Shown: piece by piece, positions 26,375 through 34,344 of the stretch
Numbering within the stretch: position 1 is the stretch's first letter
Layout: each line of letters begins with the position of its first letter
Assembly: GCF_013314895.1 (NCBI RefSeq)
Contig: NZ_JABTYE010000008.1
Coordinates: 1 to 64,000 of the forward strand
Direction: 5' to 3'
Length of the DNA stretch: 64,000 bases
Source of the DNA: Cupriavidus gilardii
GTDB taxonomy: Bacteria > Pseudomonadota > Gammaproteobacteria > Burkholderiales > Burkholderiaceae
Made by a program: the position numbers and the translations under genes
Notes under the pieces: generated by a model
Told to the model about the DNA's origin: nothing
What the model saw: only the letters and a program-made list of their open reading frames with translations
Databases searched by the model: none

Positions 26375-27228
26375 CCTCTCCCCAGCAGGCCGTGCGGACG
26401 CAGCAGCAGCACCGCGGCCATCGCGACATAGATCATCAGCCGCGCGCCCTCGGGCCACAGCGTGCTCATCAGGCTTTGCACCACGCCGACCAGCAGCCCG
26501 CCGATCAGCGCGCCGGTGAAGCTGCCCATGCCGCCGACCACCACCACGATGAAGGCGACGCCCAGCGCCTCGACGCCCATGAACGGTTCGGCGCCGCGGA
26601 TTGGTGCGGCCAGCACGCCGGCGATCGCGGCCGTGGCCGCGCCGAGCGCGAACATCAGGCTGAACAGCCGGAACACGTTGATGCCGAGCAGCGACACCAT
26701 CTCGGTCGACTCGCTGCCGGCACGCACCGCGCTGCCCAGCCGCGTGCCCTCCAGCAGCCACCACAGTGCCACCGCCAGCAGCGCGGTGAAGGCGATCACG
26801 AACAGCCGGTACTTCGGATAGATGAAGTCGCCCCACATCACCACGCCCTGCAGCGCGTCGGGCGGCGGCACGTCGACGCCGAGCGGGCCCCAGCCGACGA
26901 TGATCAGCTCCTGCACCGCGAGCGCGAGGCCCACCGTCACCAGAATGTGGAACTCATGGGGCTGGGCGTAGACGTGGCGCAGCATCACGCGCTCGATCAG
27001 CCAGGCGAGTGCACCGATCATCAGCGGGGCGAGCACCAGCGCGGCCCAGAAGTTCATGCCCAGCTGCAGCGCCTGGAAGCACAGATAGGCGCCGAGCGCA
27101 TAGAAGGCTCCGTGCGCGAAATTGACGAAGCGCAGCAGGCCGAAGACGATCGACAGGCCGACAGCCAGCAGGAAATACAGCATGCCGATGCCGATGCCGT
27201 TGATGACCTGCAACAGGTAGACGTTCAT
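26371..27228 (-). CDS. livH: Branched-chain-type ABC transporter permease (LivH-like)
   Basis: A 285-residue polytopic permease with the LivH opening VINGIGIGMLYFLLAVGLSI, a GLLRFVNFAHGAFYALGAY segment and the conserved VVVGGMGSFTGALIGGLL helix. It is separated from the upstream binding-protein gene by 197 bp that contain two strong palindromes. This may let the binding protein be expressed more highly than the membrane parts. Confidence 0.9.
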   Translation of the reverse strand: MNVYLLQVINGIGIGMLYFLLAVGLSIVFGLLRFVNFAHGAFYALGAYLCFQALQLGMNFWAALVLAPLMIGALAWLIERVMLRHVYAQPHEFHILVTVGLALAVQELIIVGWGPLGVDVPPPDALQGVVMWGDFIYPKYRLFVIAFTALLAVALWWLLEGTRLGSAVRAGSESTEMVSLLGINVFRLFSLMFALGAATAAIAGVLAAPIRGAEPFMGVEALGVAFIVVVVGGMGSFTGALIGGLLVGVVQSLMSTLWPEGARLMIYVAMAAVLLLRPHGLLGRG

Positions 27229-27295
27229 GAAGCGCTTTTCGCTTTTGCTGTCGCGTTGGATAGCGCCCTCTGACCACTGAAAGGCGCAACGTTCT

Positions 27296-27320
27296 CCCTC
27301 TCCCCATCAGGGGGAGAGGG
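27296..27320. repeat. Dispersed GC-rich palindrome, copy 2a
   Basis: CCCTCTCCCC and GGGGAGAGGG form a perfect 10-bp inverted repeat with a 5-nt loop. It lies between the binding-protein gene and livH and belongs to the same repeat family as the elements at 58-83 and 55469-55492. Confidence 0.85.
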
Positions 27321-27380
27321 TTGGGGAGAGGGGGTTGCGAAGCGCGGTAGTCCTGCAATCGCCCCTTGCCCTCTCCCCCG

Positions 27381-27406
27381 CCCCTCTCCCGCAAGCGGGA
27401 GAGGGG
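27381..27406. repeat. Dispersed GC-rich palindrome, copy 2b
   Basis: A perfect 12-bp inverted repeat (CCCCTCTCCCGC, AA, GCGGGAGAGGGG) just after the stop of the binding-protein gene. It is identical to copy 1 except in the 2-nt spacer. It would form a very stable 3' hairpin on the binding-protein mRNA. Confidence 0.88.
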
Positions 27407-27425
27407 AGAAGACCGGCAGGGTCGT

Positions 27426-28628
27426 TTACGCCATCTTGCACTGGGTCTGCTCGGGCGGCAGGAACGCCTTGCCGACGCTGATCACGTCGGCGTAGTCGTC
27501 CTTGTCCTTCATCCTGGCCTTGGCCTTGCCCTTGAGCAGGTAGTAGTTCTTCAGCACCTGGTGGTCGGCCGCGCGGATTTCCTCGGGGCCGGTCAGCCCC
27601 TCGTACTTGAGCCCTTCCATCGCTGCGATCACGGCCTTCGGATCGGCGCTGCCGGCCTTGACCATCGCGTCGAGCATCAGCTTGGTGCAGATGTACGAGC
27701 CGGCCAGGCTGTAGTTGGGATTGGATTTGAACGTTGCCTTGCAGCGCTGCACCAGATCGCGGTTCAGCGGCGTATCGACGCCGTGCCAGTATTGCGCGCC
27801 AAAATAGACGCCGTCGCACAGGTCCGCACCGAGCGATTCGAACTGCTCCAGCCCGGACGCCCAGGCCAGCAGGATCGTGGTGTTCTTCTTCATGCCGAAG
27901 CTGACGGCCTGGCGCAGCGTGTCGGCCGATTGCGAGCCGAAGTTCAGGATCAGCAGCACGTCGGGCTTGGCCGCGATCGCGTTGGTCAGATAGCCGCTGA
28001 ATTCCTTCTCGTTGAGCGCGTGGTAGCTGTTGCCCACGTGCTCGATGCCCTTCTCCTTGAAGATATTCTTTGCCGCCGACAACAAGCCCTCGCCGAACAC
28101 GTATTGCGGCGTGATCGTGTACCAGCGCTTCGCCTTGGGCATCGACTCGATCAGCGGCCGCACGGTGCGCTCGATCGCGCCGTAGGTCGGCACCGACCAG
28201 CGGAAGGTCGCGCGGTTGCAGTCCTTGCCGGTGATCTCGTCGGCGCCGGCGGTGGTGACGAAGACCCCGCCGAACTTCTCGGCCTCCTTGCCCATTGCCA
28301 GCGACTCCGACGACAGGATGCCGCCAGCGAAGTAGCGCGCGTTCTTCTGCTGCGCCAGCTCCTGCACCTTGCGCACCGCGGTGGCGGGCTTGCCCTCGGT
28401 ATCGAGCACGCTGTAGCGCAATGGTTTGCCGAGCACCTTGCCGTACTGCTCGACGATCAGCTTCATGCCGAGGTCGGCGAACTTGCCGTTGGCCGCGAAC
28501 GGGCCGGACATCGGCACCGGGCAACCGAGTTCGATCGCGTCGTCGGCGGCCAGCACGGCGCCGGCACGCAGCAGGGAAGCGGGAACGGCGGCCAGCGCGC
28601 CGAGTTTGAGCACGTCACGACGATTCAA
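27426..28628 (-). CDS. ABC transporter substrate-binding protein (Liv/amide type)
   Basis: A 400-residue periplasmic binding protein of the type I (Leu/Ile/Val, amide, urea) fold. The N-terminus MNRRDVLKLGALAAVPASLL looks like a Tat signal (twin Arg), with cleavage expected after VLA. The mature protein starts with the family motif IELGCPVPMSGPFAANG. Translation starts at TTG with AAGGAG at ideal distance; no better start exists. It is the first gene of the transporter/hydrolase operon and probably sets its ligand range, which I cannot define. An amide, ureido or small peptide compound fits the two hydrolases. Confidence 0.87.
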   Translation of the reverse strand: MNRRDVLKLGALAAVPASLLRAGAVLAADDAIELGCPVPMSGPFAANGKFADLGMKLIVEQYGKVLGKPLRYSVLDTEGKPATAVRKVQELAQQKNARYFAGGILSSESLAMGKEAEKFGGVFVTTAGADEITGKDCNRATFRWSVPTYGAIERTVRPLIESMPKAKRWYTITPQYVFGEGLLSAAKNIFKEKGIEHVGNSYHALNEKEFSGYLTNAIAAKPDVLLILNFGSQSADTLRQAVSFGMKKNTTILLAWASGLEQFESLGADLCDGVYFGAQYWHGVDTPLNRDLVQRCKATFKSNPNYSLAGSYICTKLMLDAMVKAGSADPKAVIAAMEGLKYEGLTGPEEIRAADHQVLKNYYLLKGKAKARMKDKDDYADVISVGKAFLPPEQTQCKMA

Positions 28629-28940
28629 AGCTCACTCCTTGGATCTGTGGGGTCCATCGAAAGGGAAGGTCCGGCACGCGACAGGATCGCAACAGCGCTA
28701 CAGCAAGAATCGAACCCGTTTATTCTATTTATACGTATAAACTGGTTGAAGGCATCATAGGAGCCGGTTTGCGCGACTGTCAATGAAGCGCCGGTCAGGG
28801 TTTACCTGCGCCCGCGGACGCGAACCGGATGCGCGATGGCGGTGCCGCGCGCACCGCGATGGACCGCCGCGCGAGTTGCACTGCGCCGGCGCAGCGCATG
28901 CCGCACAGGCATGGCGCTCAAACGAAAGGAAGGACAATCC
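28629..28940. other. Divergent promoter region of the Liv operon and GntR gene
   Basis: This 312-bp gap has no supported gene. Its AT-rich centre (about 28710-28755) holds a perfect 14-bp palindrome and is the likely site of both promoters. Confidence 0.6.
28728..28741. promoter_or_regulatory. Perfect palindromic operator candidate (GntR/FadR type)
   Basis: TTTATACGTATAAA is a perfect 14-bp palindrome about 100 nt upstream of the Liv-type binding-protein start and about 200 nt upstream of the divergent GntR gene. Short AT-rich palindromes of this kind are typical GntR/FadR-family sites. Confidence 0.6.
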
Positions 28941-29780
28941 ATGGTGACGTTTCGCGGCGCGAAGGCGCCGGCTCTGGCGATTCGCAAACAGAAGCGCGCC
29001 GATCTGGTCGCGGAGGAACTGAAGCGCCTGATCACCGAGCGCGATCTGAAGCCGGGCGACAAGCTGCCCCAGGAGATCAAGCTGCAGCAGACCTTCGGCG
29101 TCAGCAAGAGCACGATTCGGGAAGCGCTGAAGTCGCTCGAGGTGCAGGGGCTGATCAGCGTCAGCACCGGCCCGGCCGGCGGCGGCACCATCGTCGAGGT
29201 GCCGCTCGATCGCACCTTCCAGCTGATGCAGAACTATCTGTTCTTCAAGGACGTCGGCATCGCGGACGTCTATACCGTACGCCGTCTGCTCGAGCCGGAG
29301 CTGGCCGCCGGCGCGGTGCCGCATCTGACCGAGGACGACTTCCGCGCGCTCGAACACACGATCGACCTGTGCGACCCCACCTCGGCCTCGGCGGCGGCGC
29401 CGCTGGACCAGCGCCAGGAGGACCTGAGTTTTCACGACATCCTGGCCGCCGCCAATCCCAATCCGATGCTGCGTTTCTGCTGCGAGCTGATCAACGAGAT
29501 GCTGCGGCAGCTGGTGGTGTTCGGCAACGACACGCCGGCCTGCGAGCACGAGAAGTTCGGCGCGTCCAATGTCCGCTTCCACAAGAAGATCGTGGCGGCG
29601 GCCCGCGCGCGCGATGCCGAGCAGGTCCGCAAGCTGATGGCCGCGCATATGCAGGACTGCACGCGCCATATCACGCGGATGAACGGGCGCGTGCACGGGC
29701 GCCTGGTGCTCGATTCGGAATTGCCGCGCCGGTCGCTGGTAGTGCGCCCGCGCGACCGCGAGCCCGAGCAGGCGGGTTGA
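28941..29780 (+). CDS. GntR/FadR family transcriptional regulator
   Basis: A 279-residue regulator with an N-terminal winged HTH (ERDLKPGDKLPQEIKLQQTFGVSKSTIREALKSLE, of which LQQTFGVSKSTIREAL is the core). A C-terminal all-helical FCD ligand domain includes the VRRLLEPELAAGAV opening, HDILAAANPNP and a metal/ligand His in RFHKKIVAAA. ATG 28941 has an AAGGAAGGA SD sequence. It is divergent from the Liv-type operon and is its probable regulator through the palindrome at 28728. It converges on the Bug-protein gene. Confidence 0.88.
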   Translation: MVTFRGAKAPALAIRKQKRADLVAEELKRLITERDLKPGDKLPQEIKLQQTFGVSKSTIREALKSLEVQGLISVSTGPAGGGTIVEVPLDRTFQLMQNYLFFKDVGIADVYTVRRLLEPELAAGAVPHLTEDDFRALEHTIDLCDPTSASAAAPLDQRQEDLSFHDILAAANPNPMLRFCCELINEMLRQLVVFGNDTPACEHEKFGASNVRFHKKIVAAARARDAEQVRKLMAAHMQDCTRHITRMNGRVHGRLVLDSELPRRSLVVRPRDREPEQAG

Positions 29781-29811
29781 GAACGCGCGTCGGGCGCGCG
29801 GTGTCTCCTCT

Positions 29812-30933
29812 CTATTCGGCCTTGATGCCGTTCGCGCGGATCAGCTCGGCCCAGCTCGCGGTTTCTTCCCGGATTCGTGTCGCCAGCGCTTCCGGCGTGC
29901 TCGCCTGCGGCTCCATGCCCTGGCGCTGCAAGTCCGCCCGCACCGCCGGCGTCGCGAGAACGGTGCGCACCGCCTCGTGCAACTGCGCGACCGTCTCGGC
30001 CGGCGTCGCCCGCGGAGCCAGCATCGCGTACCACGAACTGACCTCGATACCGGCCATGCCCTGCTCCGCCATCGATGGGATGTTCGGCGCGGCAGGCGAG
30101 CGCCTGGCCTGCGTCACGGCGAGCGCGCGCAGCGCGCCCGACTGGATGAACGGCGCCAGCGTCGGCAGCGTGCCGAGCAGGATCGGCACCTGGCCGCCGA
30201 CCACATCGTTCAGCGCTTGCGTCGTGCCCTTGTAAGGAACATGCAGCAGCGCCACGCCGGCCTTCTGGCGAAACAGCTCGCCGGCCAGGTGCAGTCCGCT
30301 GCCGACACCAGGGCTGGCATAGCCAAGCGGCGTGCCGTCGCGCTGGGCGGTCCTCGCCAGCGCAACCAGTTCGGCAACCGAGTTCGCCTTGACCGACGGA
30401 TGGACCGCCAGCACATTCGGCGAACTGGCCAGCAGCGACACCGGGCGGAAGTCGCGCTCGACGCGGTAGGGCAGCTGCGGCATCAGCGTCGGATAGATCG
30501 TCAGATTGCCGGCGGGCGCGATCAACACCGTACAACCGTCGCCGGCCGCGCGCCGCACCGCGTCGATGCCGATATTGCCGTTCGCGCCCGGCTTGTTGTC
30601 GACGATCACGGTGCGGCCCTGGCCGCGCTGCATGCCGTGGGCCAGCGTGCGGGCCAGCAGATCGGCCGGGCCGCCAGCGGGGAACGGCACCACGATGCGG
30701 GTCGTCGCGCAGGCCGTGGCGGCATTGGCCGGCGGCATGCCGGCCGCGATGGCGGCCGTCAGGACAGAGGCTGCGACAACGGTCGCGGCAAAGGCCGGGG
30801 CGAAGGTGCGGCGCGGCTGCGTCGGCCGATGGTTTGCCGCCACTGTCGCCGCCACTGTTGCCGCGACTATTGCCGCGCCTGTTGCCTCGACTGTCGCAGC
30901 CACCGTCCCCGCCTGGGGCATGCCCCGCTTCAT
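29812..30933 (-). CDS. Bug/TctC family tripartite tricarboxylate binding protein with repetitive N-terminal extension
   Basis: This 373-residue extracytoplasmic solute receptor has the Bug motifs RIVVPFPAGGPADLLAR, VDNKPGANGNIG, LGYASPGVGSGLHLAGELF and VPYKGTTQAL. A conventional signal peptide (PAFAATVVAASVLTAAIAAG, cleavage near ANA-A) begins only after some 45 residues. Ahead of it is a low-complexity Ala/Thr/Val stretch encoded by degenerate 12-nt repeats. The ATG at 30933 is well supported by an AGGAGAG SD sequence at 7 nt, so the extension is probably translated. No TctAB permease genes are nearby. It is the most distal gene of the aromatic cluster, 49 nt after an IclR regulator. Confidence 0.83.
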   Translation of the reverse strand: MKRGMPQAGTVAATVEATGAAIVAATVAATVAANHRPTQPRRTFAPAFAATVVAASVLTAAIAAGMPPANAATACATTRIVVPFPAGGPADLLARTLAHGMQRGQGRTVIVDNKPGANGNIGIDAVRRAAGDGCTVLIAPAGNLTIYPTLMPQLPYRVERDFRPVSLLASSPNVLAVHPSVKANSVAELVALARTAQRDGTPLGYASPGVGSGLHLAGELFRQKAGVALLHVPYKGTTQALNDVVGGQVPILLGTLPTLAPFIQSGALRALAVTQARRSPAAPNIPSMAEQGMAGIEVSSWYAMLAPRATPAETVAQLHEAVRTVLATPAVRADLQRQGMEPQASTPEALATRIREETASWAELIRANGIKAE

Positions 30934-30982
30934 CGTGCTCTCCTGCGTCCGCGGCCAGCCGGCCGCTCTTTCCGATTGGCGG

Positions 30983-31813
30983 CTAGCCGCGATGCAGCGG
31001 CACCACCTTGCCCTCGTCCTGCGGCCGATAGTCGAGCAGGCGCGACAGCTCGAGCGCCGCTCCCCGTACCTTCTCGACCAGCGTATCGAGCCTGGTCGGA
31101 TCGATCTTCGCCGCCGGAATGGTCACGCCCATCGCCGCCACCACCTTGCCGCTGCGATCGCGCACCGGCGCGGCGATGCTCGAAATGCTGGCCTCGAAGA
31201 AACCTTCCTGCAGCACATAGCCGCGCTCGCGGTCGCGCTGCACCATGTCGAACAATTCCTCGACCGTCCTCGGCGTGCTGTCGGAGAACACTTCGAGCTG
31301 CGGCTCCGGATAGAGCTGCCGCAGCTCGGCCATGGTCAGGTCCTCGAGCAGCACGCGTCCCAGCACGGTGGCGTGCGCCGGCAGCCGTGTGCCGACGTTG
31401 ACGGTGCTGGCGAACGGCGTCGGCGCCACCGACTTGGCCACATAGACGATCGAGCGGCCGTCGCGCACCACCAGATTGCAAGGCAGCTGGATGTCGTCGC
31501 GCAGCCGCTCCAGCAGCGGCCGGCCCAGTTCGGTCAGCTCCAGCGAGGCCAGGTATTCGAAGCCCAGCCGCAACACGGCCATGCCGAGCCTGAATTCACG
31601 CCCGCCGTCGGTGCGCTCGACGAAGCCCATCATCTCCAGCGTGGCCAGCAGGCGGAACACGGTCGAGCGCGGAATCTGCAGGCGCCGCGCCAGTTCGGCC
31701 GCCGACAGCGTGCGGTCGGTACGGCTGAACTCGCCGAGCAGCCGCAGGCCGCGCTCCAGGCCGGGCACGATGTACCGTTCCTGGGAATCGTCGGGCAGGG
31801 AAGCGTTGTTCAT
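30983..31813 (-). CDS. IclR family transcriptional regulator, copy 1
   Basis: A 276-residue IclR protein with an N-terminal winged HTH (LSAAELARRLQIPRSTVFRLLATLEMMGF) and a GAF-like effector domain (RDGRSIVYVAKSV; ERGYVLQEGFFEASISSIAAPV). It is strikingly similar along its length to the second IclR at 41251-42072. Both share YIVPGLERGLRLLGEFSR and LGMAVLRLGFEYLASLELTE. ATG 31813 (MNNASL) is preferred to an upstream start. It probably controls the flanking catabolic genes in response to an aromatic acid. Confidence 0.88.
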   Translation of the reverse strand: MNNASLPDDSQERYIVPGLERGLRLLGEFSRTDRTLSAAELARRLQIPRSTVFRLLATLEMMGFVERTDGGREFRLGMAVLRLGFEYLASLELTELGRPLLERLRDDIQLPCNLVVRDGRSIVYVAKSVAPTPFASTVNVGTRLPAHATVLGRVLLEDLTMAELRQLYPEPQLEVFSDSTPRTVEELFDMVQRDRERGYVLQEGFFEASISSIAAPVRDRSGKVVAAMGVTIPAAKIDPTRLDTLVEKVRGAALELSRLLDYRPQDEGKVVPLHRG

Positions 31814-32030
31814 GATCGGTTCTCGAATTCTCGGGTGCGTTCCATCCAGATAATCGACACTCATATAACACGCCGACGCGGGGAACGGAAAGCACCGAGC
31901 GGCCCCGTCTCCTTTGTGGAATGGCGCGCGACTTCAGAATCGCTGCCTTCGCCGCGCCGCATCCGATCTGTAGCCGCCGATCCCTGTGCGACAATCGCCG
32001 CCCATCTCCCCTTCGATCCAGGCCGATACG

Positions 32031-32588
32031 ATGAAGACATCTGCAGAGGTCAGCCGCCAGGGCGCCGCCGGAACACGCGAGGCGCGCACGCCCTGGACCG
32101 GGCTCGATGAACAGGGAACCGGCCTGACGGTCGACGATTTCCTGACCACGATGCTGAGTCAACTGGTCAACGCGTTGCGGCGGACCGTGACCCAGCCCTA
32201 TGCCGAACAGTTCGACCTGACCGTGCCGGAATGGCGCCTGCTGGCGCTGCTGGCGCATGCGGGGGAACTGCCGTTCGCCGAACTGGTGGTGCAGTCGACC
32301 TCGGACAAGGCCCTGGTCAGCCGCACGCTGCGCCTGCTCGAACAGCGCGGGCTGGTGAAGCTGACCAGCGCAGGCAATACGCCCCGCAAGAAGCTGTTCT
32401 GCAGCATCACGCGCGCCGGCATGGCCCTGCACGACCAGGTCATTCCGCTGGCGCGGCGCCATCAGGCCGCGGTACTCCGCTTGCTGGACACCGGGGAGCG
32501 CGAGGCGCTTTATCGGGCGCTGCGGAAATTGCACGCGCAATGCGTGATGGGCCCGGGGGTGGACCCGAGTAGCGCGATCGCAAGGTAG
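32031..32588 (+). CDS. MarR family transcriptional regulator
   Basis: A 185-residue winged-HTH protein with the MarR layout: dimerisation helix (LSQLVNALRRTVTQPYAEQFDLTVPEWRLL, core TVPEWRLLALLAH), recognition helix region (STSDKALVSRTLRLLEQRGLVKL) and wing (NTPRKKLFCSITRAG). ATG 32031 is used; a GTG at 31986 is possible. It is the only plus-strand gene within the catabolic block and is divergent from the first IclR. MarR proteins near aromatic clusters often respond to phenolic acids; this is inference. Confidence 0.85.
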   Translation: MKTSAEVSRQGAAGTREARTPWTGLDEQGTGLTVDDFLTTMLSQLVNALRRTVTQPYAEQFDLTVPEWRLLALLAHAGELPFAELVVQSTSDKALVSRTLRLLEQRGLVKLTSAGNTPRKKLFCSITRAGMALHDQVIPLARRHQAAVLRLLDTGEREALYRALRKLHAQCVMGPGVDPSSAIAR

Positions 32589-32660
32589 GACACGGCGTCG
32601 CCACCGTGCATGCGAGGGCCCAGCGGCATTGGCACCTGGCCGCCGAGCAAGTCGCCGGAT

Positions 32661-32683
32661 TTCCGCCTGCGCGGGAACGACGA
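32661..32683. repeat. dRS3-like dispersed repeat (second family), copy 1
   Basis: TTCCGCCTGCGCGGGAACGACGA, read on the other strand as TCGTCGTTCCCGCGCAGGCGG plus two bases, resembles the short GTCGTTCCCGC...GCGGGAA elements scattered in betaproteobacterial genomes. It lies between the MarR and MFS genes. Related copies occur near 45151 and 50563. Confidence 0.6.
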
Positions 32684-32698
32684 GACGGGACAACACTT

Positions 32699-34192
32699 TC
32701 ACGCCTCGAGCTGCTCCAGCACCTTGCCCTTGGTCTCGATGCCGAGCCAGTGCACCGTCAGCGCCGCCGCGAACGGCACCAGCGCGAGCGCATAGAAGGC
32801 GCTGCTCAGATCGCCGCTGCCGATGGTGCCGGCGATCAGCGTCGGCGCGAAGATCGCCGCGATCTTCAGCCAGGCGCCGCCGAATCCGCAGCCCATCGCC
32901 CGCACGCTGGTCGGATACAGCTCCGGCGTATAGACATAGGCGGTGATGAAGCCGCTGGCGAGGAAACCCATCGCGAACGCGCACAGGGTCGCCACCACAT
33001 AGACCGACTGCGCATGCAGCAGCCCGGCCAGCGCCAGCGACAGCGCGCACAGCACGAACGACACGTTGATCACCGGCTTGCGGCCGACCTTGTCGACCAC
33101 CATCGCGCAGACCAGCGAGCCGACCACGCCCAGCACCGAGGCCCCGGCCGCCAGGTTCAGCGCCAGCTGCAGCGGCGCATGATAGACCGTCTTGTAGATC
33201 GTCGGCAGCCAGGTCGACAGGCCGTACTGGATGAAGCCGCAGGTCGCCCACAGCATCCACACCGCCAGCGTGCGGCCCCGGTAGGGACCGCTGAGCAGAT
33301 CACGCACGCGCCGCTTCGGGTGCCGGGCGGCCATCGCATCGAACGCGGCGACATCGCCGACCGGCGGCAGCGGCGTGCGCGCATGCGATTCGAAGGCGCG
33401 CACCGCGCGGTCCGCCTCGGCCATGCGGTTCTTCTCGGCCAGCCAGCGCGGCGACTCGGGAATGATCTTGCGCAGCACGAAGAACAGCACGATCGGCACG
33501 CCGCCGATGAAGTACATCACCTCCCAGCCGTAGCGCGGCACCAGCCAGGCACCGGCGCCGTTCGATACCAGCAGGCCGATCGGGAACACCACCTCGTACA
33601 GCAGCACGAAACGCCCGCGGCCATGCGCGCGCGTGACCTCGTTGATATAAGTCGCCGCGACCGGGAGCTCGCCGCCGAGGCCCAGGCCCTGCACGATCCG
33701 CAGCAGCGCGAAGAGCTCGAACGACGGCGCAAAGCCGCAGGCGATGCTCATCAGGCCGATGATGCCGGCGCTCCAGGCGATCGAGTGCAGCCGGCCATAG
33801 CGCTCGGCCAGCCACGGGAAGAACAGCGCGCCGACCAGTTGCCCGACCGAGGGCGCGGCGATCAGGAAGCCGATCTGGCCCGGCGTCAGCGACCACTGCG
33901 CGATCAGCAGCGGCAGCGTGGCCGCGATCGCGATCACGTCGAAGCCGTCGAAGAAGGTCGCCAGCCCGATCAGCAGCCGCGCCTTCACGTGCATCAGGTT
34001 GTTCGGCAGACGCTCGATGCGGGCGACGATCTGGCCGCGGGTCACGCCACCCGCAGCTTCGGCGGCCGTGGCGTTCGTGGCGGACGCGCCAGCGCCAGCG
34101 CCGGTGGCCTCACCGTCCGCGCCGCCGCGAAACATGGCCGTGGCCGGCCCTGGAACACTGGCGGGGGCCAGCTCTTGTCTTTCTGTCAACAC
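32699..34192 (-). CDS. MFS transporter, aromatic acid:H+ symporter (AAHS)-like
   Basis: A 497-residue twelve-helix transporter. The AAHS-type signature FFDGFDVIAIAATLPLL is in helix 1, with FPWLAERYGRLHS in the loop 2-3 region and ELYPTSVRAMGCG near helix 11. A long Ala/Gly-rich N-terminal tail of about 65 residues precedes helix 1. Translation is placed at a GTG with an AGGAAG SD sequence; ATG 34135 is an alternative. Its place in an oxygenase cluster makes it the likely inner-membrane importer of the aromatic substrate, paired with the porin at the other end. Confidence 0.86.
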   Translation of the reverse strand: MLTERQELAPASVPGPATAMFRGGADGEATGAGAGASATNATAAEAAGGVTRGQIVARIERLPNNLMHVKARLLIGLATFFDGFDVIAIAATLPLLIAQWSLTPGQIGFLIAAPSVGQLVGALFFPWLAERYGRLHSIAWSAGIIGLMSIACGFAPSFELFALLRIVQGLGLGGELPVAATYINEVTRAHGRGRFVLLYEVVFPIGLLVSNGAGAWLVPRYGWEVMYFIGGVPIVLFFVLRKIIPESPRWLAEKNRMAEADRAVRAFESHARTPLPPVGDVAAFDAMAARHPKRRVRDLLSGPYRGRTLAVWMLWATCGFIQYGLSTWLPTIYKTVYHAPLQLALNLAAGASVLGVVGSLVCAMVVDKVGRKPVINVSFVLCALSLALAGLLHAQSVYVVATLCAFAMGFLASGFITAYVYTPELYPTSVRAMGCGFGGAWLKIAAIFAPTLIAGTIGSGDLSSAFYALALVPFAAALTVHWLGIETKGKVLEQLEA

Positions 34193-34344
34193 GATGCTTG
34201 CTTCCTGAATTTGCCATGGCCGGTCCGCGGCCGTGGCGCGGACCTGTTGTGGGAACGGACGGTGAGGGGACGAAACCGGCGGCGCCGCGGGACACGGCGC
34301 GCCACGGAGCGATGCGGTGTGAACCCGCCTATCGGGCTGCCCGG

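Noticed and set aside
31855..31876. Fourth copy of the 16-bp operator upstream of IclR copy 1 (CTCATATAACAC)
   Set aside because: Only the central ATAT and one flank agree; the palindromic arms are not preserved.
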